The notes under the pieces are model-generated. The model did not search any database. It was not told the origin of the DNA and saw nothing but the letters and a program-made list of their open reading frames with translations. Source: Micromonospora sp. WMMA1947 (GTDB lineage Bacteria > Actinomycetota > Actinomycetes > Mycobacteriales > Micromonosporaceae). Taken from it: 64,000 nucleotides of DNA. The stretch spans positions 3,863,001-3,927,000 of the forward strand of contig NZ_CP114909.1 of the NCBI RefSeq assembly GCF_027497355.1, written 5' to 3'. Each line of letters begins with the position of its first letter. Position 1 is the stretch's first letter. Shown one piece after another: positions 26,621 to 34,627 of this stretch. Both the position numbers and the translations under genes were made by a program.

Positions 26621-27520
26621 ATGCCGTTGTCAGCAAGTCCTGTGGTCCGGAGGGCGCGGCTCGGTGTGGAGCTGCGCCGGCTGCGTCGTCGCGAGTCGCT
26701 CACGTTGGAGCAGGTCTGCGCCCGGCTCGGCTGGGCGTCCACGTCGAAGCTGTCCCGCATCGAGCTGGGGCAGAGCCGGCCCGACCTGGCCGACGTGCTC
26801 GACCTGCTCGACGTCTACGAGGTGCCGCCGCCGCAGCGCGACGAGCTGATCGTCATCGCCCGCGACGCCGCCACCGGCCGGGGCTGGTCGAAGGCGCTCG
26901 GCGAGATGGGGGAACGCCAGCGGGCGTACGCCGAGCTGGAGGCGGGCGCGGAGCGCATCGTGGAGTACCAGTGCGTGCTCGTGCCCGGCCTGCTCCAGAC
27001 CCCGGCGTACGCCCGGTTGCGCGTGTCGGCCGGTGCGGCGCTGACCGGGGAGGTGAACGTGGACGCCGACGTGCGCGCCCGGGTGGCGCGTCAGGAGCTG
27101 CTGATCCGGCCGGACCCGCCGCACTACACCGCACTTGTCGACGAGCGCGTCTGCGACCCGGACGGCCTGCCGGGGGACGTGTGGCGCGACCAGATGCGGC
27201 ATCTGCTCGCCCTCGCCGAGCGGCCGCGCGTCAGCGTCCGGGTGCTGCCGTCAGCGGTGTCGAGCGGTGACGGACCGCACCCGCTGGCGCCGTTCTCCTA
27301 CTACGCCTATCCCGACCCCGAGGACCCGCGCACCGTCCTGGTGGAGACGCTCACCACCGACCTGCGGCTGGTCGCCGAGGCGGACGTGACCCACTACGAG
27401 CGGATCATCGAGCGGCTGCTGGCGGCGGCGCTGCCGCCGGACGCGTCCGCCGAACTGGTGGCCCGGCGGCTCGGCGCGGCGCCGGTGCCCCGGCCGCGCG
27501 GTCCGCACGAGTCGGAGTGA
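26621..27520 (+). CDS. XRE-family regulator with DUF5753 domain
   Basis: An N-terminal helix-turn-helix (LGVELRRLRRRESLTLEQVCARLGWASTSKLSRIELG; core LTLEQVCARLGWASTSKLSRIE) is followed by the DUF5753 domain, with EYQCVLVPGLLQTPAYARL and DERVL-like residues in ALVDERVC. This 299-aa architecture is expanded in actinomycetes, often beside a small DUF397 protein. No DUF397 gene is found next to it here. The ATG at 26621 has GGGAGG just upstream. Confidence 0.9.
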   Translation: MPLSASPVVRRARLGVELRRLRRRESLTLEQVCARLGWASTSKLSRIELGQSRPDLADVLDLLDVYEVPPPQRDELIVIARDAATGRGWSKALGEMGERQRAYAELEAGAERIVEYQCVLVPGLLQTPAYARLRVSAGAALTGEVNVDADVRARVARQELLIRPDPPHYTALVDERVCDPDGLPGDVWRDQMRHLLALAERPRVSVRVLPSAVSSGDGPHPLAPFSYYAYPDPEDPRTVLVETLTTDLRLVAEADVTHYERIIERLLAAALPPDASAELVARRLGAAPVPRPRGPHESE

Positions 27521-27550
27521 GCCTCGCGACCCGCAGTCGGTCGGGCGCGA

Positions 27551-27591
27551 CCACCGGGCCCGGCGCCCCCGACGCCCGTCGGGACCGGTGG
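27551..27591. terminator. Terminator between convergent XRE and ABM genes
   Basis: An inverted repeat CCACCGG (27551-27557) and CCGGTGG (27585-27591), with additional G/C pairing inside, lies between the two convergent genes. Confidence 0.5.
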
Positions 27592-27628
27592 CCGCGCAGC
27601 GCGCAGGCTACGACGGGGGTACGACAGT

Positions 27629-27922
27629 TCAGGCCGGAACGTCGATGAAGTGCTCGACCAGCGGCGGGCCGGCGAAGTGCGGGCCGATCAGCCCGCGCCA
27701 CTGCGCGAAGCGCTCGGTCTGGCGGAAGTTCACGTCGTGTGCCTCGACCGAGTCCCACTCGACGAGCAGCACGAAGCGGCTGGGCGACTCCACGCCCCGG
27801 GTCATCCGCACGGAGCGGCAGCCTTCGGCCCCGGCGAGGATCGGCCGCGCCTGTGCGTAGGCGGCGGCGAACTCGTCCTCGTGTCCGGGCGTCACATCGA
27901 TGAGCGCAACCTCAAGAACCAT
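27629..27922 (-). CDS. Antibiotic biosynthesis monooxygenase (ABM) domain protein
   Basis: The 97-aa protein has the ABM dimeric ferredoxin-like fold: LEVALIDVTPGHEDEFAAAYAQARPIL, then GCRSVRMTRG, FVLLVEWDSVEAHDVNFRQTE and a final FIDV. Family members include quinol monooxygenases and many small proteins of unassigned function. There is no biosynthetic cluster nearby, so the name should not be read as antibiotic synthesis. It is a single gene, convergent with the XRE regulator. Confidence 0.87.
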   Translation of the reverse strand: MVLEVALIDVTPGHEDEFAAAYAQARPILAGAEGCRSVRMTRGVESPSRFVLLVEWDSVEAHDVNFRQTERFAQWRGLIGPHFAGPPLVEHFIDVPA

Positions 27923-27970
27923 GCTGGCAGCCTGCCATGCCGGCCCACCGCCGGTACGTCCCGGGGCAGG

Positions 27971-28087
27971 CGCTCGACCCGATAGAGCTAGCCTCCTAGG
28001 ACGCACTGCGGGACGTGAGCCGCGGCACGTCGGGAGATCAACCGAGAGCCCGGAGATGCGCCTCCTGGGTGTGATGGTGAACAATGG
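27971..28087 (+). promoter_or_regulatory. Upstream region of the terC leader
   Basis: This stretch holds no gene. It probably carries the promoter of the riboswitch-led transcript; TAGAGCTAGCC around 27984 offers two -10-like hexamers. Together with the leader (28088-28303) it forms a 333-bp untranslated stretch. Confidence 0.35.
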
Positions 28088-28218
28088 CGCCCGAGGAGGG
28101 GAGTATTCCCCCGCGACGGAGTCGTCAGCACGGAAGAGCGCCGGCACCCCCGGTGGCTCGACCCGGCTCCGCCGGTCGGAACCCGGCACCCGGTTTCCGG
28201 CGGAAGAGACCTCCGACA
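28088..28218 (+). promoter_or_regulatory. Probable yybP-ykoY (Mn2+) riboswitch
   Basis: The region before terC has the hallmark GGAGGGGAGTA at 28095-28105 and the distal AGACCTCC at 28207-28214; GGAGG pairs with CCTCC to close the P1 helix, with GC-rich internal hairpins between. The yybP-ykoY family is a Mn2+ sensor often found before TerC/Alx and MntP genes. Downstream hairpins (28214-28300) next to the ribosome binding site GGAGG could be the expression platform. A covariance-model search (Rfam RF00080) would confirm it. Confidence 0.7.
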
Positions 28219-28303
28219 GTCACCCCTGTCAGCGTCGACGCACCCCGGCACCCTGTCCGGCGTACGGTGTGCACCGACGCAGCGTGTCTGCCGGAGGATG
28301 GAT

Positions 28304-29302
28304 TTGAACGTGTCCGCATGGGTGTGGGCGGTAACGCTGATCGCGATGACCGCGATCCTGCTCGCCGACCTGTTCATCATCGGCCGGCGGCCGCACGAGC
28401 CGAGCGTCCGCGAGTCCAGCCTGTGGGTGGGCTTCTACGTCGGCCTGGCGCTGATCTTCGGCGTGGTGCTCTGGCTAACCGCGGGTGGTCGCGTCGCCGG
28501 CGAGTTCTACACCGGCTGGCTCACCGAGTACAGCCTCTCGGTGGACAACCTCTTCGTCTTCGTGATCATCATGGCCCGGTTCGGGGTGCCCCGGCAGTAC
28601 CAGCAGAAGGTGCTGCTCGTCGGCATCATCCTGGCGCTGGTCATGCGGGGTGGCTTCATCGCGGCCGGCGCGGCGCTGATCTCCCAGTTCTCCTGGGTGT
28701 TCTACATCTTCGGCGCGTTCCTCATCTACACCGCGGTGAACCTGGCCCGGCAGGGCGAGCCGGACGAGGACGAGTTCAGCGAGAACCTGCTGATCCGGTG
28801 GAGCCGCCGGGCGCTGCCGCTGTCCCGGGACTACGACGGAGCGAAGATCACCACGCGGGAGCACGGACGGCGCCTGTTCACCCCGATGCTGATCGTCATG
28901 ATCGCGATTGGCACCACCGACCTGATCTTCGCGCTGGACTCCATCCCGGCGATCTTCGGCATCACCCAGGAGCCGTACCTGGTCTTCACCGCCAACGTGT
29001 TCGCGCTGATGGGCCTGCGGCAGCTCTACTTCCTGCTCGGCGGCCTGCTGGACCGGCTCATCTACCTCAGCTACGGCCTCGCCGTGGTGCTCGGCTTCAT
29101 CGGCGTGAAGCTGGTGCTGGAGGCGCTGGCCGAGAACAACCTGCCGTTCATCAACGGCGGCGAGCACGTGGGCTGGGCCCCGCACATCCCGATCTGGCTC
29201 TCGCTCACCGTCATCCTCGGCACCCTGGCCGTGGCGACGGCGGCGAGCCTGGCGAAGTCCTCGCGGGACCGGCGCCGGGAACTGGCCCAGGCCCGCCGCT
29301 GA
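28304..29302 (+). CDS. TerC-family integral membrane protein
   Basis: The protein is about 332 aa with seven to nine spans. Family motifs are EYSLSVDNLFVFVIIM in the first conserved block and TTDLIFALDSIPAIFGIT in the second; the acidic residues are thought to bind metal. TerC/Alx proteins are linked to manganese export and to loading secreted enzymes with Mn2+. The TTG at 28304 is preferred over ATG 28298, because GGAGG (28293-28297) sits directly against that ATG but 6 nt before the TTG. The riboswitch upstream fits Mn2+ control. Confidence 0.92.
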   Translation: MNVSAWVWAVTLIAMTAILLADLFIIGRRPHEPSVRESSLWVGFYVGLALIFGVVLWLTAGGRVAGEFYTGWLTEYSLSVDNLFVFVIIMARFGVPRQYQQKVLLVGIILALVMRGGFIAAGAALISQFSWVFYIFGAFLIYTAVNLARQGEPDEDEFSENLLIRWSRRALPLSRDYDGAKITTREHGRRLFTPMLIVMIAIGTTDLIFALDSIPAIFGITQEPYLVFTANVFALMGLRQLYFLLGGLLDRLIYLSYGLAVVLGFIGVKLVLEALAENNLPFINGGEHVGWAPHIPIWLSLTVILGTLAVATAASLAKSSRDRRRELAQARR

Positions 29303-29313
29303 CCCACCCGTAC

Positions 29314-29348
29314 CGTCGGGGCGCCTCCGTGCCGGGGGCGCCCCGACG
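29314..29348. terminator. Bidirectional terminator between terC and the NlpC/P60 gene
   Basis: A perfect 12-bp stem (29314-29325 with 29337-29348) and an 11-nt loop lie between the two convergent genes. Confidence 0.75.
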
Positions 29349-29360
29349 CGTGTCAGGGGG

Positions 29361-30491
29361 TCAGACGCGGTGGGCGCCGACGAGGGTGGCGGTCCGGTCG
29401 GCCGGCAGCTCCTCCTCGACCACGCGGCGGGTCAGGTAGCAGGCGTGCAGCATCCGGCGCCGGCCGCCGCGCGGCTCGGCCGACACGATCCCGACGTGGT
29501 GGATGCGCCGGCCGGGCCGGGCGAAGAAGTAGAGGTCGCCGGGGCGCTCGGCGTCCAACGGCACCCGCGAGGTCGCCGCCGCCTGGTCGTCGGCGTCGCG
29601 GGGGAGCGTGATCCCGTACCGCCGCCAGGCCAGGTGCACCAGCCCGGAGCAGTCGATGCCGTCGGTGGACATGCCGCCCCAGACGTAGACCAGGTCGCGC
29701 AGCCGCTCGGCGACCGCGAGCACCTTCTCGGCCTCCGGGCGTTCGGCGGGCAGCGGCACCAGGTCGCTCTCCGGGGCCCAGAGCGGGTCGGCCCGTCCGG
29801 GTACGCGCACCGGTCGCGTGCCGTCCACCGGCGGCCCGGCCGGGGTGAGGCGGGTGCCGAGGACCACGCCGGTGAGGGCCGCGTCGCCGTCCGGCTCGGT
29901 GCGCAACGCGGTGTGCGCGACGTCGACGGTCAGCGGACCGTCGGCCGCCGTCCCGGAAGCGGTCGGCGCGGAGGCGGTCGGCCCGGAGGCGGTCGGCCCG
30001 GAAGCAGCCGGCCCGGGGACAGCCGGACCGGAAGCGGCCGGTCCGAAGGCGGCCCGATCGCTTCCGGTCGCACCGGCACCGGAGTGACCGGCACCGGCCG
30101 GAGCGGTGCCGGCCGGAGTGGTGCCGGCCGACGTGGTGCCGGCGGGAACGATGCGAGCCGGATCGGCGTCGGAGGTGTCGGCCAGGTGGGCGGCTCGCAG
30201 CCAGCCCGGGTAGCCGTCGGCACCCAGCTTCGCCGCCGGCTGGCCCAGGGCCACCACCCGCACCCAGCCGTCCGGCCGGGTCTCGGTGACACGCACCGGC
30301 TCGCCGAGCAGCAGCTGGGTCAGGACGCAGTCACCGACGAGCTGGTCGCGGTCCATGCCGGCGACCCAGGCGGCGACGTTGGGGGAGCCGGCGAGGGCGG
30401 GGCAGTCGACCGGGCGTACCGCCTCGGGCGCGGTCCAGAGGGTCGCCACCGGTACCCGTACGACGGCCCGGCGGCCGGGCTGAGGCGCCAC
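29361..30491 (-). CDS. C40-family NlpC/P60 peptidase, YkfC-like
   Basis: SH3-like regions (about 10-105 and 186-245) precede a C-terminal NlpC/P60 domain with catalytic C281 (DGIDCSGLVHLAWRRYG), H331/H332 (HHVGIV) and H349. There is no signal peptide, which suggests a cytoplasmic role. YkfC-type enzymes cleave gamma-D-Glu-diaminopimelate bonds in recycled murein peptides and release L-Ala-D-Glu, and the upstream neighbour is an L-Ala-D/L-Glu epimerase-like gene, so the pair fits that pathway. Residues 115-185 are a low-complexity linker from 15-bp DNA repeats. GAGAGGGG precedes the GTG. Confidence 0.88.
   Translation of the reverse strand: MAPQPGRRAVVRVPVATLWTAPEAVRPVDCPALAGSPNVAAWVAGMDRDQLVGDCVLTQLLLGEPVRVTETRPDGWVRVVALGQPAAKLGADGYPGWLRAAHLADTSDADPARIVPAGTTSAGTTPAGTAPAGAGHSGAGATGSDRAAFGPAASGPAVPGPAASGPTASGPTASAPTASGTAADGPLTVDVAHTALRTEPDGDAALTGVVLGTRLTPAGPPVDGTRPVRVPGRADPLWAPESDLVPLPAERPEAEKVLAVAERLRDLVYVWGGMSTDGIDCSGLVHLAWRRYGITLPRDADDQAAATSRVPLDAERPGDLYFFARPGRRIHHVGIVSAEPRGGRRRMLHACYLTRRVVEEELPADRTATLVGAHRV
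29945..30150. repeat. 15-bp tandem repeats in the peptidase linker
   Basis: Two imperfect 15-bp repeat arrays lie here. One codes for Gly-Pro-Thr-Ala-Ser-like units and the other for Pro-Ala-Gly-Thr-Thr-like units. They lengthen the linker between the N-terminal SH3-like region and the rest of the protein. Confidence 0.8.
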
Positions 30492-30532
30492 GCGTACCCC
30501 TCTCTGCGGTGGTCGTCGGGGCGACCATATGA

Positions 30533-30569
30533 AAAATTCTGACGTTGCTCAAGCAGTTGTCTGAATTTT
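30533..30569. promoter_or_regulatory. AT-rich inverted repeat, candidate operator
   Basis: AAAATTCTGAC (30533-30543) and GTCTGAATTTT (30559-30569) form an inverted repeat with 10 of 11 matches in a strikingly AT-rich island. It spans the epimerase stop codon and lies about 40-75 nt before the peptidase start. TGAA...TTC and TGAA...TTCA sub-motifs within it recall RpiR/MurR-type operators. Confidence 0.5.
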
Positions 30570-31646
30570 AGCTTCACGCAGCCCGGTGACGCCGAGGCCC
30601 GGCGCGTCCGGCAGCAGCACGCTCGCGTCCTCGTACCGGATGCCGCCGGCGACCGGCGACCAGGCCAGCCACCAGGCGGCGTCGAGGTCCGACACGGCAG
30701 TGGTGCCGCAGGCGGCGACCAGGCTGGCCGCGGCGCCGACCCCCACCGGGCCCTCCATCATCGAGCCGACGATGGTGCCCATGCCGTGCGCGGCGGCCAG
30801 GTCGAGCAGCGTACGGGCCGGCTGCAGGCCGCCGCACTTGGCCAGCTTCACGTTCACCATGTCGGCGGCCCGCCGCCGGATCACCTCGACCAGGTCGCGC
30901 ACGTCGAAGACGGACTCGTCGGCCAGGATCGGCACGTCCACCCGGTCACTGACCCAGGCCAGCCCGTCCAGGTCACGACGGTGCACCGGCTGCTCGACCA
31001 GCTCCACGTCGAGCCCCGCGTCCTCGATCGCGCGGATCACCCGGACCGCCTCCCGGGGCGTCCAGCCCTGGTTGGCGTCCAGCCGGATCCGCACGTTCGG
31101 ACCGACCGCGGCCCGCACCGCGCGGACCCGGTCCAGGTCGCCGCGGGCGTCGGTGCCGACCTTGAGCTTGAGCACGGTGAACCCCTCGGCGCCGCGCCGC
31201 GCCGCCGTCGCGGCCAGGTCGACCGCGTCACCGGCGGCCAGCGTGACGTCCGTCGGCACGCGCAGCGCCGTGCCACCGAGCAGACGCACCAGCGGTACGC
31301 CGAGCCGCCGCGCGGCCAGGTCGTGCAGCGCCACGTCGAGCGCCGCCTTCGCCGACTCGTTGCCCACCACGGCGCGACGCACCAGGGCGCAGCCCGCCTG
31401 GAGGTCGTCGGCGTCCCGGCCGATCAGCAGCGGCGCGAGCAGTTCGCGTACGCACGCCTCGGCGCCGGCCACCGACGCGCCGGTCACCTGCCAGACCTGC
31501 GGCGCCTCCCCGAAACCGGGCCGGCCGTCGCCGTCGATCACCTCCACGACCAGGGTGTCCACGGTGGTGGTACGGCGCAGCGCGGTGACGAACGGGGTGT
31601 GTAAGGGGGCCGAGAGCCGGTGGGTGCGTACCGCGGCGATCGTCAT
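30549..31646 (-). CDS. Enolase-superfamily dipeptide epimerase (L-Ala-D/L-Glu epimerase-like)
   Basis: The 365-aa protein has the muconate lactonizing/epimerase subgroup signature: the KLK motif (K160, K162), metal ligands D190 (RLDANQGW), E218 (VEQPV) and D243 (ADESVFD), and a second-face Lys near 267 (NVKLAKCGG). Two lysines on opposite faces fit 1,1-proton transfer, so epimerisation is preferred over the OSBS reaction. Its neighbour is a YkfC-like NlpC/P60 peptidase, as in the B. subtilis ykf murein-peptide pathway. ATG 31646 has TAGGGT 7 nt upstream; GTG 31655 is the alternative. Confidence 0.88.
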   Translation of the reverse strand: MTIAAVRTHRLSAPLHTPFVTALRRTTTVDTLVVEVIDGDGRPGFGEAPQVWQVTGASVAGAEACVRELLAPLLIGRDADDLQAGCALVRRAVVGNESAKAALDVALHDLAARRLGVPLVRLLGGTALRVPTDVTLAAGDAVDLAATAARRGAEGFTVLKLKVGTDARGDLDRVRAVRAAVGPNVRIRLDANQGWTPREAVRVIRAIEDAGLDVELVEQPVHRRDLDGLAWVSDRVDVPILADESVFDVRDLVEVIRRRAADMVNVKLAKCGGLQPARTLLDLAAAHGMGTIVGSMMEGPVGVGAAASLVAACGTTAVSDLDAAWWLAWSPVAGGIRYEDASVLLPDAPGLGVTGLREAKIQTTA

Positions 31647-31653
31647 GTGGGGC

Positions 31654-31659
31654 ACCCTA
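31654..31659 (-). promoter_or_regulatory. -10 element TAGGGT of the epimerase gene, leaderless
   Basis: On the minus strand TATAGGGT places TAGGGT 7 nt before the ATG at 31646. Confidence 0.5.
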
Positions 31660-31690
31660 TAGCCAACTGGCGGCGAGCAGGGGAGGGCCG

Positions 31691-32488
31691 ATGGCCGGAC
31701 GGGACTGGGAGCTGGTGGGCGCGCCGAACGCGCGCGACCTGGGTGGATTGCCGACGACCGATGGGCGGCGGGTACGCGCGGGGCGGCTCATCCGCACGCC
31801 CGCGCTGGGCCGCCTCACCGACGAGGACCTGCCGGTGCTGGGCAAGCTCGGCCCGGCCTGCGTGGTGGACCTGCGCGACGTCCACGAGCAGGCGGTGGCC
31901 CCGCCGGACCGGCTGGTGGGCGAGCCCCGCACCGTGCACCTGCCGGTGTACGACGCGGCGCACCCGGTGTTCACGTACGTCTCGGCGGTGTTGCAGGGCC
32001 ACGACCTGAACGCGTACGCGGCGCTGGCCCGCGAGGGCATGCCGGGGGCGATGACGGCGATCTACCGCTGGTTCGTCACCGGTGAGTCGGCGCGGACCGG
32101 GTTCGGCGCGGCGGTGCGGCTCGCCGCCGAGGGCGCGAACCTGCCGCTGCTGTTCCACTGCTCGGCCGGCAAGGACCGCACCGGCTGGCTGTCGGTGGTG
32201 CTGCTGACCGCGCTGGGGGTGGAGGAGGAGGCGATCCGCGCCGACTACCTGGTGCACAACGAGCTGACCGAGAGCCTGCGCGAGGTGCTGCTGTCGGCGA
32301 TGATCGAGCGCCGGCCGGACCTGGACCCGGCGGTGGCGCGGCCGCTGCTGGAGGTGCGCCCGGAATACCTGGACGCCGCCTACGACGAGGTGCGCCGCGC
32401 GCACGGCTCGTTCGACGCGTACCTGCGCGACGGTCTGGGGGTGACCGACGCGCACCGCGCGGCGCTGCGCGAGCGGCTGCTGGAGTAG
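31691..32488 (+). CDS. Tyrosine/serine protein phosphatase (PTP family)
   Basis: This 265-aa protein has the P-loop HCSAGKDRTG (H156, nucleophile C157, R163) of the bacterial Y_phosphatase3 group. The family's N-terminal block NARDLGGLPTTDGRRVRAGRLIRT is present (core NARDLGG). The K and D in the loop are typical of the MptpB-like, triple-specificity enzymes. No cognate kinase is nearby. The last 19 bp including the stop codon are repeated 36 bp downstream. Confidence 0.9.
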   Translation: MAGRDWELVGAPNARDLGGLPTTDGRRVRAGRLIRTPALGRLTDEDLPVLGKLGPACVVDLRDVHEQAVAPPDRLVGEPRTVHLPVYDAAHPVFTYVSAVLQGHDLNAYAALAREGMPGAMTAIYRWFVTGESARTGFGAAVRLAAEGANLPLLFHCSAGKDRTGWLSVVLLTALGVEEEAIRADYLVHNELTESLREVLLSAMIERRPDLDPAVARPLLEVRPEYLDAAYDEVRRAHGSFDAYLRDGLGVTDAHRAALRERLLE

Positions 32489-32529
32489 CCGGCCGCGGCC
32501 GTGCGCGGGCGGCTGCTGGAGTAGCCGGG

Positions 32530-33396
32530 TCAGCCGGCCAGGTCGTGCCGCGCGGCCCAGACCCGCTCGGAGACGTGCGCGATCAGCCGGCAGGCGTCGT
32601 CGGAGACCTCGTCGCCGTCCGCGCCGCCGTCGGCCAGGTCGGTGGTGGTGCAGACGACGATCGTGTACGGCGGCGCGTCGTCCGGGAACACCACGCCCGC
32701 GCCGTGGCGCACACCGCGTACCCAGCCGTTCTTGTGCGCGATCCGGGTGCCGTCGGGCAGCCCGGCGGCCAGGTCCTCGCGGTGCTCCTGGGCGACGAGC
32801 ACGTCGAGCATGGCGGCGCAGCCGGACGGCGAGGCGAGCGGGCCGGGCCGGGTCGCGCCGAGCGCCAGCTCACCGAGCAGGGCGGCCAGGTCGGCGGCGG
32901 TGACCAGGTTGTCGACGCCGGAGTCGCGGGCGGCGAAGTCCTCGATGCCGCGGCCGGTGACGCTGTGCCGGGCACCGGCGAGCGCCCACGCCTGCGCCAC
33001 GGCGGGCAGCCCCACCTGGCCGATGCAGATGTTCGTGGCCAGGTTGCTGGACCGGATGATCATCCGCTCGGCGAGCCAGCGCAGCGGCGCCTCACCGCCG
33101 ACGCGGTCCCAGACCGCCTCGTCGTTGTCGTAGTTCCGGGCGTTGGCGAACCGGGGTGCACCGGGCAGCGCGGAGTCGAACGAGTTGCGCACCGGCACCG
33201 GCGCGTCCAGGTCGAGCCGGCCGGCCTCGGCGGCCCGGAACAGCGCCGCCAGCACCGCCAGCTTCATGGTGCTCGCCGCGTAGTGGGTGGCGTCGGCCCG
33301 CCGCGTCCACGTGGGTCGCGCGCCGGGCCGACCCACGTACGCGGAGACGGTGCCGGGCACCTTGTCCAGGTGCGCGTCGAGCTCCTCCCAGGTCAT
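32530..33396 (-). CDS. Serine hydrolase of the class A beta-lactamase-like family
   Basis: The 288-aa protein has STMK (S42, K45), SSN (S116-N118) and HKNG (K222-G224) in place of KTG, which together form the penicillin-recognising active site. The class A general-base Glu is not clearly recognisable. There is no signal peptide, so resistance by secretion is unlikely. It may be a cytoplasmic esterase or peptidase of the Beta-lactamase2 family. The start is supported by TACGGT 6 nt upstream, and it diverges from the next gene with 61 bp between starts. Confidence 0.85.
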   Translation of the reverse strand: MTWEELDAHLDKVPGTVSAYVGRPGARPTWTRRADATHYAASTMKLAVLAALFRAAEAGRLDLDAPVPVRNSFDSALPGAPRFANARNYDNDEAVWDRVGGEAPLRWLAERMIIRSSNLATNICIGQVGLPAVAQAWALAGARHSVTGRGIEDFAARDSGVDNLVTAADLAALLGELALGATRPGPLASPSGCAAMLDVLVAQEHREDLAAGLPDGTRIAHKNGWVRGVRHGAGVVFPDDAPPYTIVVCTTTDLADGGADGDEVSDDACRLIAHVSERVWAARHDLAG

Positions 33397-33402
33397 GGGG
33401 GC

Positions 33403-33408
33403 ACCGTA
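33403..33408 (-). promoter_or_regulatory. -10 element TACGGT of the serine hydrolase gene, leaderless
   Basis: On the minus strand TACGGT ends 6 nt before the ATG at 33396. Confidence 0.5.
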
Positions 33409-33445
33409 GCCGATCTGCGGGGCAGCGGCGGGCCCGGTGCGGGGC

Positions 33446-33451
33446 TAGCGT
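33446..33451 (+). promoter_or_regulatory. -10 element TAGCGT of the methyltransferase gene, leaderless
   Basis: TAGCGT ends 6 nt before the ATG at 33458. It is divergent from the -10 element at 33403-33408. Confidence 0.5.
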
Positions 33452-33457
33452 GCGGAG

Positions 33458-34123
33458 ATGACGACCCCGTTGTACGACGACATCGCCGACTGGTACGAGG
33501 AGTACGCCAGCGAGACCTCGTCGGTCTACATGGACCGGGTCCGGTCGGTGCTGGCCGACCTGCTCGGTGACGGCCCGGGTCGCTGCCTGGACCTGTGCTG
33601 CGGCACCGGGGCGCACGCGGCCGAACTGCACCGTCTCGGGTGGACACCGGTGGGGGTGGACCTGTCCGGCGGGCAGCTACGCCACGCCCGCGCCCGGCTG
33701 CCGGTGGCCCGGGCCGACGCGACAGCGCTGCCGCTGGCCACCGGCGCCGTACCGGCGGTGGTCTGCGTGCTCGCGCACACCGACATGCCGGACTACCCGG
33801 CGGCGGTCGCCGAGGCGGCGCGGGTGCTGGCACCCGGCGGGCGGCTGGTGCACGTCGGCGTGCACCCGTGTTTCGTGGGCGCGTTCGCCGACCGGTCCGA
33901 GCCGGAGCGGATCGTGATCGACGGCGGGTACGCCTCGCGGGAGCACACGGTCCGCTCGTGGAACTCGGTAGGCGTCCGCGCCCGGGTGGGCGCCTGGCAC
34001 CTGCCCCTGGCCGGTTTGCTGAACGCCGTGACGGCCGCCGGCCTGCGGCTGACCCGGGTGGTCGAGTCCGGCTCCGGTCCTGTCCCCGACGTGCTGGCCC
34101 TGGAGGCCACCAAGCCCCACTGA
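33458..34123 (+). CDS. Class I SAM-dependent methyltransferase
   Basis: The 221-aa protein has motif I LDLCCGTGAHAAELHRLGW, acidic residue D in GVDLSGGQL, a motif near DATALPLATG and the post-motif LAPGGRLVHVGVHP. The N-terminal YDDIADWYEEYASE block is typical of small-molecule methyltransferases of the Methyltransf_11/25 group. The substrate is unknown. The start lies directly behind a -10 box, so the message is probably leaderless. Confidence 0.88.
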   Translation: MTTPLYDDIADWYEEYASETSSVYMDRVRSVLADLLGDGPGRCLDLCCGTGAHAAELHRLGWTPVGVDLSGGQLRHARARLPVARADATALPLATGAVPAVVCVLAHTDMPDYPAAVAEAARVLAPGGRLVHVGVHPCFVGAFADRSEPERIVIDGGYASREHTVRSWNSVGVRARVGAWHLPLAGLLNAVTAAGLRLTRVVESGSGPVPDVLALEATKPH

Positions 34124-34506
34124 CCCCGCAGCCGTGACTTCGTCCCGCGCCCGTTCCCGCGGCACCGGCCCCGTGGTGCGTCTCGCGTCCGTGGCGCGGT
34201 GCGGGAACCGTGACGCCGTCCCGCGTCCGGTCGCGCGGTGGTCGGCCCGTGGCGCGTCTCGCCGTCTCGCATCTGTCGCGCAGCCGTGCACCCGTCGCGC
34301 AGCCGTGCACCCGTCGCGTCGTCTCGCGCGCCCGTCACCGCGCTCATCCGTCGGCGGAGAGGTTCCGCTGCCGCCCTGCCCTCGCAGTAGCCCGGCGACC
34401 CACTTCCGCCCTTCACCTCCCTCCTGCCTTGCCCCCAACCAGCCGCCTTCGTCGCCGTCCGATCCCAAGCAACGGGATCCGCGTCCGCAGAACGAGACAC
34501 GCGGAA

Positions 34507-34554
34507 GATCTTGGAAGGAATGCGCCCCTATGGGGGCCATTTCGTACCAAGATC
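34507..34554. repeat. GATC-ended hairpin element B
   Basis: The arms start GATCTTGG (34507) and end CCAAGATC (34547-34554). They enclose a further hairpin, GCGCCCC/GGGGGC. The outer stem is imperfect. The same overall plan is seen in elements A, C and D. Confidence 0.65.
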
Positions 34555-34568
34555 TCCCGCTCACCCCG

Positions 34569-34627
34569 TCGATCATGAGGTTGGCGGCGGACTTGATCTC
34601 CAGAACTGCCGCCAACCTCATGATCGA
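34569..34627. repeat. GATC-ended hairpin element C
   Basis: A perfect 20-bp inverted repeat (34569-34588 with 34608-34627) encloses a 19-nt loop, the same loop length as element A. The inner arm reads GATCATGAGGTTGGCGGC. It lies 14 bp after element B. Confidence 0.8.

Noticed and set aside
27629..27922. ABM-domain gene as part of an antibiotic cluster
   Set aside because: No biosynthetic genes are nearby, and the domain is common in unrelated small proteins.
32530..33396. Beta-lactam resistance gene
   Set aside because: There is no signal peptide, the class A general-base Glu is not evident, and KTG is replaced by KNG. A general hydrolase is more likely.
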